Assembly: GCA_965243145.1 (NCBI GenBank)
Contig: CBDEUB010000002.1
Span: 248,001-312,000, forward strand
Length of the DNA: 64,000 bases
Direction: 5' to 3'
DNA from: CBDBLK01 sp965243145
Lineage (GTDB): Bacteria > Bdellovibrionota > Bacteriovoracia > Bacteriovoracales > Bacteriovoracaceae
Part shown: positions 32,570-41,878 of the stretch, piece by piece
Position numbering within the stretch: the stretch's first letter is position 1
How the letters are laid out: every line of letters starts with the position of its first letter
Position numbers and translations under genes: made by a program
Notes under the pieces: model-generated
Database searches by the model: none
What the model was told of the DNA's origin: nothing
The model's input: the letters and a program-made list of their open reading frames with translations, nothing else

Positions 32570-33925
32570 TTAAGTGCAGCCCCATTTACAAGAGGGCCAA
32601 CCCATCCACTGTGGCGTTTGTCCCTCGTCGTCTTGGCAGATGCCCGGAGGTGGAGAAGAATCTCGCGGAGGACAAGTGTTCTGTTGAGATGGAGAAGGAG
32701 TTGACGGCAGAATCGGCGGATTCGGTGGAGTCACACAGGAACAATTGACGAGATTTTGTCTGGTGGGGCAAGAGAGGATGCACACACAGCCGGTGCAGGA
32801 GGAGTTGGGTGCTTTGTTTGCGCCACAATTCATGGTGCAACTGGGTGGTGTCGCAGGTGCCGGGGCAAGAACGGGAGGAGCTGGAGGCCCAGGGGGAGGT
32901 GGCCCAACAACGGGGGGCACTGAAGGCCCCGGAGTTAATGATGGTGCTGGAGGGGCGGGGGGGGCCGGAGGAGGCGGACACGGTGTGGGGTTACAGCCAC
33001 CGCAAGAGCGGCAGCACTTGCTTCCCGTGGCCGAGCGGGTTCTCCTGATACAACTTGGCCCGCTGCCGCGGCAGCACTGTTCGGTTTGGGTAAAACTTTG
33101 TCCGGCACAAACCGAACCCCTGGAGGGAGACCAATGGGGGGAGCGGGTGCCGGTTTTGGTGCGTTGTCCATTACAGCCGGTTTTTTGCACCACTGTTTCT
33201 CCGCTACACCAGCGGCGGTGATCGGGAACCCACCTGGTGCTGCAACAGTCGAAACTTCCACTGGAGCTAATCCCCCGCAGGGCATTTTGAGCGGGACACG
33301 CCTTATTGGTCACGGTGTCCAGTTGGCAACGGCCGCCCGTCCAGGAAGCGTGTTGAATGCCGAGGCACAGTTTTTCGTTGGATTCGGCGACGGCATTGCC
33401 GGTTTTGAGGTAACAGCCCTCCAAGCTGCCGGCGCTGCCGACAAGTTCTAAGGGAAAAACTCTTTTGATCTTCCTCTCCGCCTGGCCTTTGAGTTTGTTC
33501 CAGCGACTGACTTCGATTTCGAGATCGACAGAGTTGCCGGAGAGATTGGCCAGCACGGCGGATTCAAACTGGACTAACTCCCGCCCGTAGCGGTTGCCGA
33601 CGACAAGGGTGGGTGCACCGGCGTGGTTTTTAATGTCGCTGATGGATTGTCCGTCGGAGATGCTGGCCCCGAGGCCGCCTAAAGTGTGGAGGCAGGCGTG
33701 GGTGTTGAAGAGGTTTTTAGAGATTTTCCGCAAGAAGGAGTCGGTTTCAAAATTGCGTTTGAGGGTTTGAATGGCGGCACGGCGGGCGGCGGATTGCTTG
33801 ATGGCCTTGATGGCGGTGAGTGAGACGACTCCGGAGAGCGCCATGACGGTGAGGAGGGCATAGCCGCAGCGGGATCGCAGGAGTTTCATAAAGGGGGGCG
33901 TTAAGAGTGATTTATTGAGTTTCAC
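32570..33925 (-). CDS. prepilin-anchored cysteine-rich surface protein (paralogue of 59824-62465)
   Basis: 451 residues from GTG 33925 (ATG 33889 also possible). A type IV prepilin-like leader ends in RSRCG, followed by the hydrophobic helix YALLTVMALSGVVSL; the usual Glu at +5 is missing. Residues 45-190 form a domain shared with the large paralogue (HTLGGLGASISDGQS; NLSGNSVDLE; WNKL). One FTQTEQCC unit and its relatives follow. Then come a long proline tract (about 305-365) and a Cys-rich end (CILSCP, CSCVTP). It is probably assembled by a type IV pilus or type II secretion machine as an adhesin or minor tip subunit. Confidence 0.75.
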   Translation of the reverse strand: MKLNKSLLTPPFMKLLRSRCGYALLTVMALSGVVSLTAIKAIKQSAARRAAIQTLKRNFETDSFLRKISKNLFNTHACLHTLGGLGASISDGQSISDIKNHAGAPTLVVGNRYGRELVQFESAVLANLSGNSVDLEIEVSRWNKLKGQAERKIKRVFPLELVGSAGSLEGCYLKTGNAVAESNEKLCLGIQHASWTGGRCQLDTVTNKACPAQNALRGISSSGSFDCCSTRWVPDHRRWCSGETVVQKTGCNGQRTKTGTRSPHWSPSRGSVCAGQSFTQTEQCCRGSGPSCIRRTRSATGSKCCRSCGGCNPTPCPPPPAPPAPPAPSLTPGPSVPPVVGPPPPGPPAPPVLAPAPATPPSCTMNCGANKAPNSSCTGCVCILSCPTRQNLVNCSCVTPPNPPILPSTPSPSQQNTCPPRDSSPPPGICQDDEGQTPQWMGWPSCKWGCT

Positions 33926-33961
33926 CCTTTTATTTTAACTCGAAAATGGATTTTGCGGGGA

Positions 33962-34420
33962 TTATTTTTGTGGAGGAAATTGCCTGACTTGTTCGCTGGG
34001 TACAGGCCTAAGGGGTGTGGGATCGAGCATGCCCAGTTTCCCCAGAGTGACCAGTGCACTCAGAATAGTGAGCACCATGGCCCCGGAGTTTAAGGCCATT
34101 TTGAGGGCGATTTTTCCCTCCAAAATTTTCATATCCCGTTTGAAGTTGTTATCCAATTCTTTTTTAGTGGCCTCAAGTTTGTTGTCGAGTTCTTTGATGT
34201 CGCGCTTGAGGTCGGCCCGTACGGTTTCAATTTTGAGGTCGAGGTCTTTTCTGACGGTTTCAATTTTGAGGTCGAGGTCTTTAATATCTCTCTTGGTCGC
34301 CAAGGTTGAGGCGACAATATCGTAGATCATCTATGCTTGGATAAAGGCCTGGGCCTCGGGAACTCCCGCATTTTTCAATTTTTCAGCATATTCGAGCGTA
34401 TTGAGGCCATTGCCATTCAT
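33962..34420 (-). pseudogene. DUF1640-like coiled-coil membrane protein split by an amber codon
   Basis: ATG 34420 opens MNGNGLNTLEYAEKLKNAGV then PEAQAFIQA, and TAG follows at 34333-34331. The next codon is ATG in the same frame, and the 122-residue remainder (33962-34330) reads on with LATKRDIKDLDLKIETVRKD, a coiled coil of 7-residue repeats, and a C-terminal membrane helix (LTILSALVTLGKLGML). DUF1640-type proteins have exactly this order in one chain, so the TAG is most simply a CAG-to-TAG change. Reinitiation at the adjacent ATG could still produce the C-terminal part. Confidence 0.6.
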
Positions 34421-34602
34421 ACTTATTCTCCGCCAACTTACTTATCGCCATTGTGAAGGAGTAGCTTGAATTTGTCAAGAAAAGGCCATGGGGCCAATTT
34501 TGCCACTGAAAAACTCTGTGGCCTGCTATGAGGTTAAGTTTTTTGACTTAAATGCCGATACTTTGAATAACTTTTTGGCCTAAAGAATAGGGAGAAGAGG
34601 CC

Positions 34603-35718
34603 ATGCCAAGATTTGCCAACTTTTTGATCCTCATACTTGCTTTAATGGTTTGGGGTTGTCTTCCCGCTAAAAACTCAAATTCGCTCAAAAAAGATAAAAG
34701 CAGCACTCGTTCGCCTGCACCACAAAATTCTGCTGGGCCTTTCCAAGACAAGTGCGAATTAAGCGATGACGAGGCCCAGCGCTGCGAAATTTTCACCCAA
34801 CAAGCGGCCCAAGTGGCCAACACTTCTTACGAAATTTTGTGGGTCATTGACGACTCTGGTTCCATGCAGGAAGAACAAAGCGCTTTGGCCAAAAATTTTG
34901 CAACTTTTGCCAGTAATTTGGCCACCCGGACGATCAATTTTAAAATGGCCATTCTCACCACAGACCCTGGCCATGGCCACATCAATCGCGATGCTCACAA
35001 TAAGTTGAATTCCCAAGAGATGGCCAAAAACAAGAATCAGTTTATTGCTAATTTTAAACAAAAAATTCAAGTGGGAATCAAAGGCAGTGGCAGGGAAAAA
35101 GGTCTGCGCACGAGTCGCAAATTTTTAAACGAAAATTCTGCTTGGTTCGATTCAAATGCTTATCTGGTGGCCATTTATGTTTCCGATGAAGATGATCACA
35201 GTTGTTCCAGTAATTATCCGGGCAAATGTCCCGATAATGGCGATAAAATTGTGGAAAGCGCAGTTGCTACCCATGCCCTGGTGAGTGAGTATTGGAATGA
35301 TTTGAGCAAGGGAAAAAAATCCAAAAAATTGTTCAAGGCCTTTGCCATCGTCAATAAATGTGACAACGGAGACGCGTTCGACGAAGATGGAAACCCGTGC
35401 AGAACAACCTTGGACAGTGATGGACATAAGGGGAATCGCTACATTCAGTTTGCCAAGCTCACAGGCGGGGCCTATTACGACCTCAGGGGCGATTTTCAAA
35501 AAATCTTGGAAGATCTTGGCAAACATATTTCCATTTTGTCCTCAAGTTTTGCACTTCAATACCCCGCCTTGGAAAACACTATCGAGGTTTATGTCAATGG
35601 TGTTCTCGCGCCCTCGACTGACTGGGAGTATGTTTCTAGTGCCAAGGCCATTCAATTTAGAGAAAATGCTCCTCCACCGCCAGGAAGTAGCATCAAAATT
35701 ACCTACCAAACCCTGTAG
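34603..35718 (+). CDS. von Willebrand factor A domain lipoprotein
   Basis: 371 residues from ATG 34603 (GGGAG/AGAGG site). Lipobox VWGC puts the lipidated Cys at residue 19. The vWA metal site DDSGSMQEEQ is near residue 85 and further MIDAS elements follow (TTDPG; VSDEDD). After the vWA domain a short C-terminal part (PALENTIEVYVNGV) looks like a beta-sandwich. It is likely an outer-membrane adhesion or complex-assembly protein. The upstream 182 bases hold no gene, only GGCC-rich spacer with a TTGACT element near 34541. Confidence 0.85.
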   Translation: MPRFANFLILILALMVWGCLPAKNSNSLKKDKSSTRSPAPQNSAGPFQDKCELSDDEAQRCEIFTQQAAQVANTSYEILWVIDDSGSMQEEQSALAKNFATFASNLATRTINFKMAILTTDPGHGHINRDAHNKLNSQEMAKNKNQFIANFKQKIQVGIKGSGREKGLRTSRKFLNENSAWFDSNAYLVAIYVSDEDDHSCSSNYPGKCPDNGDKIVESAVATHALVSEYWNDLSKGKKSKKLFKAFAIVNKCDNGDAFDEDGNPCRTTLDSDGHKGNRYIQFAKLTGGAYYDLRGDFQKILEDLGKHISILSSSFALQYPALENTIEVYVNGVLAPSTDWEYVSSAKAIQFRENAPPPPGSSIKITYQTL

Positions 35719-35887
35719 AAGGCCACCATTCAATTCAATCTGAGCAAACAACAAGGGGATTATTTTTGTGGAGAAGATTGCTTGGCCTCGGCCCTTTAAT
35801 AAGTAATAAACTAAATCAGTTAATGATACATTCTGGGTACTTGTAAACTTTAAGATAATCATTTACGCTAAAATAGGGAGGTTTGGC

Positions 35888-36400
35888 ATGAACAAACTTT
35901 TATTTTTTGTGGTCTTGATTTTAATGGGAACTGCCCAAATTTCAGCAAGATCAGAAGCAAAAGTCAAAGGAGAATGTGGCCGTTGGCAGGGAGAATCGGA
36001 TAGCTCTTGCAGGCAGGGAAAATTTCACCCACACCCTCCCGATACTACCCGTGAACATCTTTGGACTTGTCGAAATATTCCTCACGATGGGGAAATTCAA
36101 TGTAAAGAGTTCAAATCTGGTGATTCAACAAGCAACCAGACATCTAGTGTTTGTTCTCCTGATCAGAAATTACCCCATTGGAAAGAGATAAAAGGAAAAT
36201 GCCTTCCCTCATGTGGACTCGCTAAAAATATATATTGTAAGAAAAATGCTTGTAGAGGAAAAATAGATATAATATCGAATGAAGCAGAATGTAAACGGTT
36301 GCAAACAAGTAACATTGGTGTACTTCAATTATTTTCCTATGAGACTTGTTGTCTGGTGTTGCAGGGTTCGGAAGGGCCTATAACTATAGAAGAGGATTAA
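35888..36400 (+). CDS. secreted cysteine-rich protein
   Basis: 170 residues, ATG 35888 with a good GGGAGG site. Signal peptide (LLFFVVLILMGTAQISA). The mature protein has at least 12 cysteines in no recognised pattern, with CGRWQGESDSSC and CLPSCGLAKNIYCKKNAC as landmarks, so it is probably disulfide-stabilised. It is AT-rich and contains almost no GGCC, unlike its neighbours. No homologue is recognised. Confidence 0.7.
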   Translation: MNKLLFFVVLILMGTAQISARSEAKVKGECGRWQGESDSSCRQGKFHPHPPDTTREHLWTCRNIPHDGEIQCKEFKSGDSTSNQTSSVCSPDQKLPHWKEIKGKCLPSCGLAKNIYCKKNACRGKIDIISNEAECKRLQTSNIGVLQLFSYETCCLVLQGSEGPITIEED

Positions 36401-36463
36401 GGCCTTTTTTGCCATCCAAGTTAAATTCTGCCATTTAAAAAATTTAGAATGGGCCAAGCTGTA

Positions 36464-37345
36464 TTATTGTACCGAGTAGGCGAGTCCCTCCTGCGCATCG
36501 TACAGGGCCTTGGCCACAAAGCGCCCTTTGGCGTCCAAGTCGATGCTGGCCCCCCAGTATTGGGGGTCGTGTTCAAAGACGACTTTGAGGTTTTGCTCCC
36601 GCACGAAACTCAACAGGCGGCGTTTGTCCTGGGTGGTGACTCCGGGGGCAATGTCATAACCCATCACCCACGGAATGTGCAGATGGTGGGAGGTGGGAAC
36701 CAGGTCGGCGAGGTAAAAATAATGTTCGTCATAAGGGTGCATCATGTAGGGGGTGTGCCCGTGACTCAATTTAAAGCGCAGGAGACATCCGGGGGCCAAC
36801 TCCAGCAACTCCCCCTCTTCTCCCCGGTGAAAAATCAGTTGCCCGCGCGCTCGGTAGTCTTCTAAGACGGGGGCGAAGTGCTGGCGGTGGAAGCTGCCGG
36901 CGTCCCGCTCGGTGGGATTGAGGGCGTAGTGGTAGTGATCCTCGTGCAAGTGGCAGCGGGCGTGGGGGAATACTGGCCGCATTTTTCCCTCCACCAATTC
37001 GCCGATGCCGCCGGCGTGGTCAAAGTGCAGGTGACTCAAAACCAGGTCGGTGACCTGTTCGCTGCTTTTCCCCAATTCGGCGAGGGCCTCTCCCAGCGGG
37101 GATTTTCCCCCGCGTACGGCAAAGCGGTTGTCAAAGGTTTCCCCGTGATAGTCGCCGATGCCGGTGTCCACCACCACCAGGCGATCGGTGCTTTGGATCA
37201 CCCACAGGCGCAGGGATAAGTCGATGCGGTTTTGCGAGTCGGCGGGGGCCACCCGGTTCCACAGGGGTTTGGGAATGATGCCAAACATGGCCCCGCCGTC
37301 GAGGCGGAAGCGGGCGGGTTCGACCAGGGCGTATTGGATACTCAC
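36464..37345 (-). CDS. metallo-beta-lactamase superfamily hydrolase
   Basis: 293 residues with the signature SHLHFDHAGG near residue 103, then HCHLHEDH near 135, and HGHTPYM near 200. The Asp and His for a second metal follow (DLVPTSHH). The length and the N-terminal GAMFGIIPKPLW match the lactonase-like and quorum-quenching-like branch (PF00753). No signal peptide, so it is cytoplasmic. It is alone on its strand. The exact ester or lactone substrate cannot be told. Confidence 0.85.
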   Translation of the reverse strand: MSIQYALVEPARFRLDGGAMFGIIPKPLWNRVAPADSQNRIDLSLRLWVIQSTDRLVVVDTGIGDYHGETFDNRFAVRGGKSPLGEALAELGKSSEQVTDLVLSHLHFDHAGGIGELVEGKMRPVFPHARCHLHEDHYHYALNPTERDAGSFHRQHFAPVLEDYRARGQLIFHRGEEGELLELAPGCLLRFKLSHGHTPYMMHPYDEHYFYLADLVPTSHHLHIPWVMGYDIAPGVTTQDKRRLLSFVREQNLKVVFEHDPQYWGASIDLDAKGRFVAKALYDAQEGLAYSVQ

Positions 37346-37400
37346 CGGGCCTAGTATGCCACAGATGGGGCCTAAGGAAAGGGGTTAGGCCATATTTTCG

Positions 37401-37463
37401 CAAAAAATGGACACCATACTGCCATTTTTTCGTGAAAAATGGACACTATACTGCCATTTTTAG
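37401..37463. promoter_or_regulatory. two direct repeats, each an imperfect palindrome, upstream of the DUF4143 ATPase
   Basis: The unit AAAAATGGACAC[CT]ATACTG, followed by CCATTTTT, occurs twice, about 31 bases apart. In each unit AAAAATGG and CCATTTTT are inverted. A TATGCTATATT stretch with promoter character lies between the second unit and ATG 37487. The arrangement suggests a tandem operator. Confidence 0.45.
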
Positions 37464-37486
37464 CAAAAATATGCTATATTTGGCCC

Positions 37487-38641
37487 ATGTTTTATGAAAG
37501 GGCCTTAAATATTCGGCAATTGCTGCACCAAAAGGGCCATTTTTTGCTTGGCCCTCGGTCTACCGGCAAATCCTCCTGGATTCGCCGGACTCTCAAGGCC
37601 GAACTCTTTTTCGACCTTCTTGGCCAAAGTCTTTTGAGGCGACTGCTCTCCCGCCCTTCAACTTTGAGGGAAATGATCGCCGCCAAGGGGCCACGCCCCG
37701 GAGAGATAGTCGTCATCGACGAGGTTCAAAAGGCCCCGGAACTGCTCGACGAGGTTCACGCCCTCATCGAAGAGTACAAACTGAGCTTTTTGCTCACCGG
37801 AAGCAGTGCCCGCAAACTCAAGAAGGGGGCGGCGAATTTGTTGGGGGGGCGGGTTTGGATGGCCCAATTTTTTCCCCTGACCTGGAGGGAACTGGGGAAG
37901 GATTTTGACCTCATCCGCTACCTCAATTTTGGGGGACTTCCCCAGGTGTACACTTCCGCCTCTCCCGCCGTGGAGATGAAGAATTATGCCGAACTCTATA
38001 TCAAAGAAGAGGTGCAGGCGGAGGGCCTCTTCCGCAATATGGCCCGCTTTTATACCTTTTTTGAGAGCGTCGGATTCCTCAACGGGGAAGAACTCAATTA
38101 TCAGGGGTGGAGCAGCGATACTGGCATCCCCAGGAAGACCTTGCAAGGTTATACCGAAATTCTGCGGGATACCCTGATGGCCTTTGAACTTCCCGCCTTC
38201 AACAAAACCCGCAAGAGGAAGGCGGTTTCCCGCTCGAAGTTGTATTTTTTTGATGTGGGGGTAGCGGGTTTTTTGGCCCGGCGTCCGCGCCTATCCGCAG
38301 AAGGGGGGGCCGACTTTGGGCGCGCCTTTGAGCACTTTATCATTCAGGAGTGTCGGGCGTGTCTGTCCTATACCCAAAAAGATTGGCCACTCAGCTACTG
38401 GCGCAGCTATTCCCAGTGGGAGGTCGACCTGTGTTTGGGAACCCATTACGCCCTGGAGATCAAGGCCAGAGAAAACATCACCGGCGCGCACCTCAAGGGC
38501 CTTATGGCCTTGCGGGAAGAGGGACTCTTCGAGAACTATGCGGTGGTGAGTTTGGAACCTCGAAAACGGCTGGTGGATGGAATCGTCATTTGGCCATGGC
38601 GGGAGTTTTTGCAGCACCTCTGGGATAGCGGGCCAAATTGA
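37487..38641 (+). CDS. AAA-family ATPase with DUF4143
   Basis: 384 residues from ATG 37487. Walker A is GPRSTGKSS at about residues 22-30, Walker B is IVVIDEVQ near 77, and sensor FLLTGSSARKL is near 104. The C-terminal DUF4143 part includes LYFFDVGVAGFLARR and the nuclease-like segment WEVDLCLGTHYALEIKA. These single-gene P-loop proteins are common in accessory DNA; their function is unproven. The frame is open back to 37439 through the direct repeats, so the start at 37487 is preferred. Confidence 0.85.
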   Translation: MFYERALNIRQLLHQKGHFLLGPRSTGKSSWIRRTLKAELFFDLLGQSLLRRLLSRPSTLREMIAAKGPRPGEIVVIDEVQKAPELLDEVHALIEEYKLSFLLTGSSARKLKKGAANLLGGRVWMAQFFPLTWRELGKDFDLIRYLNFGGLPQVYTSASPAVEMKNYAELYIKEEVQAEGLFRNMARFYTFFESVGFLNGEELNYQGWSSDTGIPRKTLQGYTEILRDTLMAFELPAFNKTRKRKAVSRSKLYFFDVGVAGFLARRPRLSAEGGADFGRAFEHFIIQECRACLSYTQKDWPLSYWRSYSQWEVDLCLGTHYALEIKARENITGAHLKGLMALREEGLFENYAVVSLEPRKRLVDGIVIWPWREFLQHLWDSGPN

Positions 38642-38771
38642 TCCACCCAACTTGAGGAAAGGGCAAATCTTATGGCGCATCGTCCCTTTTGGATGGTATC
38701 ACTGGCCATTAAGATGGGACGCAATTTGGGCCACACGGGCCTTTACCCCAACGGCGAGGAATGTCTTTCTT

Positions 38772-39947
38772 ATGAATGTCCACGAGTATCAGGCCAAGCA
38801 GATTTTTGGCCAATTTGAAATTCCCACCCCCCGCGGGGAGGCGGTCAAAAATGTCGAGCGGGCGGCCCTGGCGGCCGAGAAACTGGGAGGGGAAAAGTGG
38901 GTGGTCAAGGCCCAAATCCACGCCGGTGGAAGGGGCAAGGCGGGGGGGGTTCGCCTGGCCAACTCTGTAGAGGAAGTGCGCCATCACGCCGGGGGGTTGT
39001 TGGGCAGCACCTTGGCCACCCATCAGACAGGCCCCTCCGGAGAAGTGGTGCACACCCTCCTGGTGGAAGAGGCCTGTTCGATTGAGAGTGAATACTATGT
39101 GGGAGTGGTGCTCGACCGCCGGGCGGGAGTGGTGACTTTTATTGCTTCGGCCGAGGGCGGGGTGGAAATTGAAAAAGTGGCGGCCGAAACCCCGGAAAAA
39201 ATCGTCAAAGTGGCGGTTCCTCCGGCAACCGGATTCACTCCCTTTATGGGCCGAAAACTGGCCTACGGTTTAGGTCTTAAAGAACCCGCCCAAGTCAAAG
39301 AAATGGGCCGCATGTTGGTGGCCCTCTATCGCCTGTATGTGGAAAAAGATTGCACTATCGCCGAGATCAACCCCCTGGTGCTCACCAAAGGGGGGGATTT
39401 TTTGGCGCTGGATGCGAAACTCAACTTTGACGGCAACGCCCTCTTTCGCCACCTGGAGATCGAAGAGTTGCGCGACCCCACTCAAGAGAGCGCCGAAGAG
39501 CGGGAGGCCAGCGAATATGGCCTTTCCTATATCAAATTGGACGGTGACATAGGCTGTTTGGTCAACGGGGCCGGCCTGGCCATGGGAACGATGGACATTA
39601 TTCAACTCTACGGCGGGTCGCCCGCCAATTTCCTCGATGTGGGTGGAGGGGCAGACCGGGAAACCGTCGCCAAGGCCTTTGCCCTGATTTTGCGCTCCCC
39701 CACCGTCAAGGCCATTTTGGTCAATATCTTCGGGGGCATCATGCGCTGTGATGTGATCGCCGAGGGAGTGGTCGAGGCGGCCAAATCCCTGGGCATTAAA
39801 GTCCCCTTGGTGGTGCGCCTGGAGGGCACAAATGTGGCCCTGGGCAAGAAGATTTTGGGGGAGTCGGGGCTTTCCATCATCCCCGCCGACGATTTGGCAT
39901 CTGCCGCGCAAAAGGCGGTGGCGGCGGCCAAAGGGGAGGTGGTGTAA
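38772..39947 (+). CDS. sucC: succinyl-CoA synthetase beta subunit
   Basis: Citric-acid-cycle enzyme forming succinate and NTP from succinyl-CoA with SucD. 391 residues, standard length. MNVHEYQAKQIFGQF is the conserved start, with the ATP-grasp region VKAQIHAGGRGKAGGV and the C-terminal ligase domain (ANFLDVGGGADRETV; NIFGGIMRCDVIAEG). The open frame extends 65 codons upstream, but homology fixes ATG 38772. The stop overlaps sucD (TAATG). Confidence 0.96.
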   Translation: MNVHEYQAKQIFGQFEIPTPRGEAVKNVERAALAAEKLGGEKWVVKAQIHAGGRGKAGGVRLANSVEEVRHHAGGLLGSTLATHQTGPSGEVVHTLLVEEACSIESEYYVGVVLDRRAGVVTFIASAEGGVEIEKVAAETPEKIVKVAVPPATGFTPFMGRKLAYGLGLKEPAQVKEMGRMLVALYRLYVEKDCTIAEINPLVLTKGGDFLALDAKLNFDGNALFRHLEIEELRDPTQESAEEREASEYGLSYIKLDGDIGCLVNGAGLAMGTMDIIQLYGGSPANFLDVGGGADRETVAKAFALILRSPTVKAILVNIFGGIMRCDVIAEGVVEAAKSLGIKVPLVVRLEGTNVALGKKILGESGLSIIPADDLASAAQKAVAAAKGEVV

Positions 39948-40819
39948 TGGCCATATTACTGGGGCGGGATACCAAACTCATCACCGTCGGCTACACTGGC
40001 AAACAGGGTACTTTTCACTCCTTGCAGTCGCGGGATTACGGCACTAACTTTGTGGGAGGGGTGACCCCCGGCAAAGGGGGGCGCGTCCACGAGGGCCTGC
40101 CGGTATTTCATACCGTCCGTGAGGCGGTGGACAAAACGGCCGCCAATGCGGCGATGATTTTTGTCCCTCCGGCGGCGGCGGCGGACTCCATTTTAGAGTG
40201 CATAGATTCGCAGATTCCTCTGGTGGTGGCAATTACCGAGGGCATTCCCATCGTCGATATGCTCAAAGTTAAAGCAGTTTTAAAAAATTCCAACTCGCGC
40301 CTGATAGGGCCGAATTGTCCAGGCATTATTACTCCTGGAGAGTGCAAAATCGGCATTATGCCGGGGCACATTCACATGCCGGGCAAGGTTGGTGTTATTA
40401 GCCGTTCGGGAACCCTCACTTACGAGGCAGTCTATCAACTCACCCAGCGGGAAATTGGCCAGTCCACTTGTGTGGGCATTGGCGGGGATCCCATCATCGG
40501 TACCAGCTTTGTCGACTTGCTGGAATTGTTTGAGCAAGACCCCGGCACAGAGGCGGTGATCATGATTGGGGAGATAGGGGGAACCAGCGAAATCGAGGCG
40601 GCGCGCTGGATTCAGCGGAGCATGACCAAGCCGGTGCTCTCCTTTATCGCCGGGGCCTCGGCCCCCCCCGGCAAGCGCATGGGCCACGCCGGGGCGATCA
40701 TTTCCGGCGGGGACGACACCGCCGAGGCCAAGTTTAAAATCTTGGAAAGTTGCGGTGTGGCCGTGGTTCGCTCTCCCGCCGAATTGGGAGAAAAGACGGA
40801 ATACATTTTAAAAACCTAA
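39947..40819 (+). CDS. sucD: succinyl-CoA synthetase alpha subunit
   Basis: 290 residues. The CoA-binding Rossmann part has VGYTGKQGTFHSLQS and GGVTPGKGG. The C-terminal part carries the phosphorylated histidine in GHAGAIISGG near residue 246. It is translationally coupled to sucC by a one-base overlap and is followed 14 bases later by ndk. NDK equilibrates the NTPs made by this enzyme, which makes the operon functionally sensible. Confidence 0.96.
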   Translation: MAILLGRDTKLITVGYTGKQGTFHSLQSRDYGTNFVGGVTPGKGGRVHEGLPVFHTVREAVDKTAANAAMIFVPPAAAADSILECIDSQIPLVVAITEGIPIVDMLKVKAVLKNSNSRLIGPNCPGIITPGECKIGIMPGHIHMPGKVGVISRSGTLTYEAVYQLTQREIGQSTCVGIGGDPIIGTSFVDLLELFEQDPGTEAVIMIGEIGGTSEIEAARWIQRSMTKPVLSFIAGASAPPGKRMGHAGAIISGGDDTAEAKFKILESCGVAVVRSPAELGEKTEYILKT

Positions 40820-40833
40820 CCAAGGAGATTCCC

Positions 40834-41256
40834 ATCGAAAGAACACTGAGCATTATTAAACCTAATGCAGTGATAGATAACAATATTGGCCATATTATCG
40901 CCCGCTTTGAGGCCTCTGGCCTGAGAGTTGCGGCCCTTAAAATGGTGCGCCCTTCCCGGGAAAAAGTGGAGGGCTTTTATATCGAGCACAAGGATCGGCC
41001 CTTTTTTGGCGAATTGGTGGCCTTTATGATTTCGGCACCGGTGGTGTTGATGGTGCTGGAAGGGGAAAATGCGGTGGAGAAAAACCGGGAGATCATGGGG
41101 GCCACCAACCCCGTCGAGGCGGCCGAGGGAACTTTGCGCAAGTTGTACGCCAAGAGCGTGGGGGAGAATGCCGTTCACGGATCGGACTCCCTGGCCTCTG
41201 CCGAGCGGGAGATCAACTACTTTTTTGATGCCCACGAGGTAGAACAGCGCTTTTAG
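40834..41256 (+). CDS. ndk: nucleoside diphosphate kinase, apparently with an ATC start codon
   Basis: Transfers phosphate between NTPs and NDPs through a His intermediate. 140 residues, normal length. ERTLSIIKPNAVIDNNIG is the family start, and NAVHGSDSLASAEREINYFF contains the active His. There is no ATG, GTG or TTG in frame between the sucD stop and this region. AAGGAG (40822-40827) sits 6 bases before ATC 40834, which aligns with the usual initiation site. The alternative ATT 40828 directly abuts the ribosome site. An ATG-to-ATC sequence error is also possible. Confidence 0.93.
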   Translation: MERTLSIIKPNAVIDNNIGHIIARFEASGLRVAALKMVRPSREKVEGFYIEHKDRPFFGELVAFMISAPVVLMVLEGENAVEKNREIMGATNPVEAAEGTLRKLYAKSVGENAVHGSDSLASAEREINYFFDAHEVEQRF

Positions 41257-41360
41257 CGCAACGAGTCTATAAAATTTACAGGATGGGTGGCCTTTTATTT
41301 CCCGATGGTATAAGTTGGTTTTTTTAATTGAGATGAACTGATCGCATTAGGGAGTTCAAT

Positions 41361-41861
41361 ATGTTTAAAGTTGGTGATTATGCAGTTTGTCCAGGGCACG
41401 GAGTGGGCCAAGTTTGCGAGATAGAGGAGCGCGATCTGGGGGAAAACCAGATTCTCTTTTACAAAATTAGAATTCTCTCCAATTGCATGACGGTGATGAT
41501 CCCCACCACCAGTTCCGACGGCGTTCGCCGTTTGGCCGATGGAGAGGAAGTGGAAAATGTTTATAGAGTACTTGAAGACCATGATGTGGAAGTGGATAAT
41601 TCGACTTGGAACCGGCGCTATCGGGACTATATGGCCAAGGTTAAAACCGGCTCTCTGATCGAAATTGCCGAAGTTTTGCGTTCCCTGTTTTTGTTGCAAA
41701 AGCAGAAAAAGAAAAATTTGAGCGATGGCGAGCGCAAGATGCTGGATATGTGCAAGGACTTGTTGGCCCAGGAAATTTCCATTACTGACAAGGCCGAATC
41801 CGGTGTCATCAAGAAAAAAATTGAGTCCTATTTTGAAGTGCCCAGCGAGGCCGAAGTCTAG
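41361..41861 (+). CDS. CarD-family transcriptional regulator
   Basis: 166 residues from ATG 41361 (GGGAG site). The N-terminal CarD/TRCF RNA-polymerase-interaction domain starts FKVGDYAVCPGHGVGQVCEI. The C-terminal helical part includes VKTGSLIEIAEVLRSLFLLQ and LSDGERKMLDMCKDLLAQE, typical of CarD. Such proteins stabilise the open promoter complex, notably at rRNA promoters. It is placed between ndk and uvrB on the same strand. Confidence 0.92.
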   Translation: MFKVGDYAVCPGHGVGQVCEIEERDLGENQILFYKIRILSNCMTVMIPTTSSDGVRRLADGEEVENVYRVLEDHDVEVDNSTWNRRYRDYMAKVKTGSLIEIAEVLRSLFLLQKQKKKNLSDGERKMLDMCKDLLAQEISITDKAESGVIKKKIESYFEVPSEAEV

Positions 41862-41878
41862 CGGGAACTGCAACTGTT

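Noticed and set aside
37401..37463. Possible mini-CRISPR
   Set aside because: Only two units with a few bases between them and no cas genes; better explained as operators.
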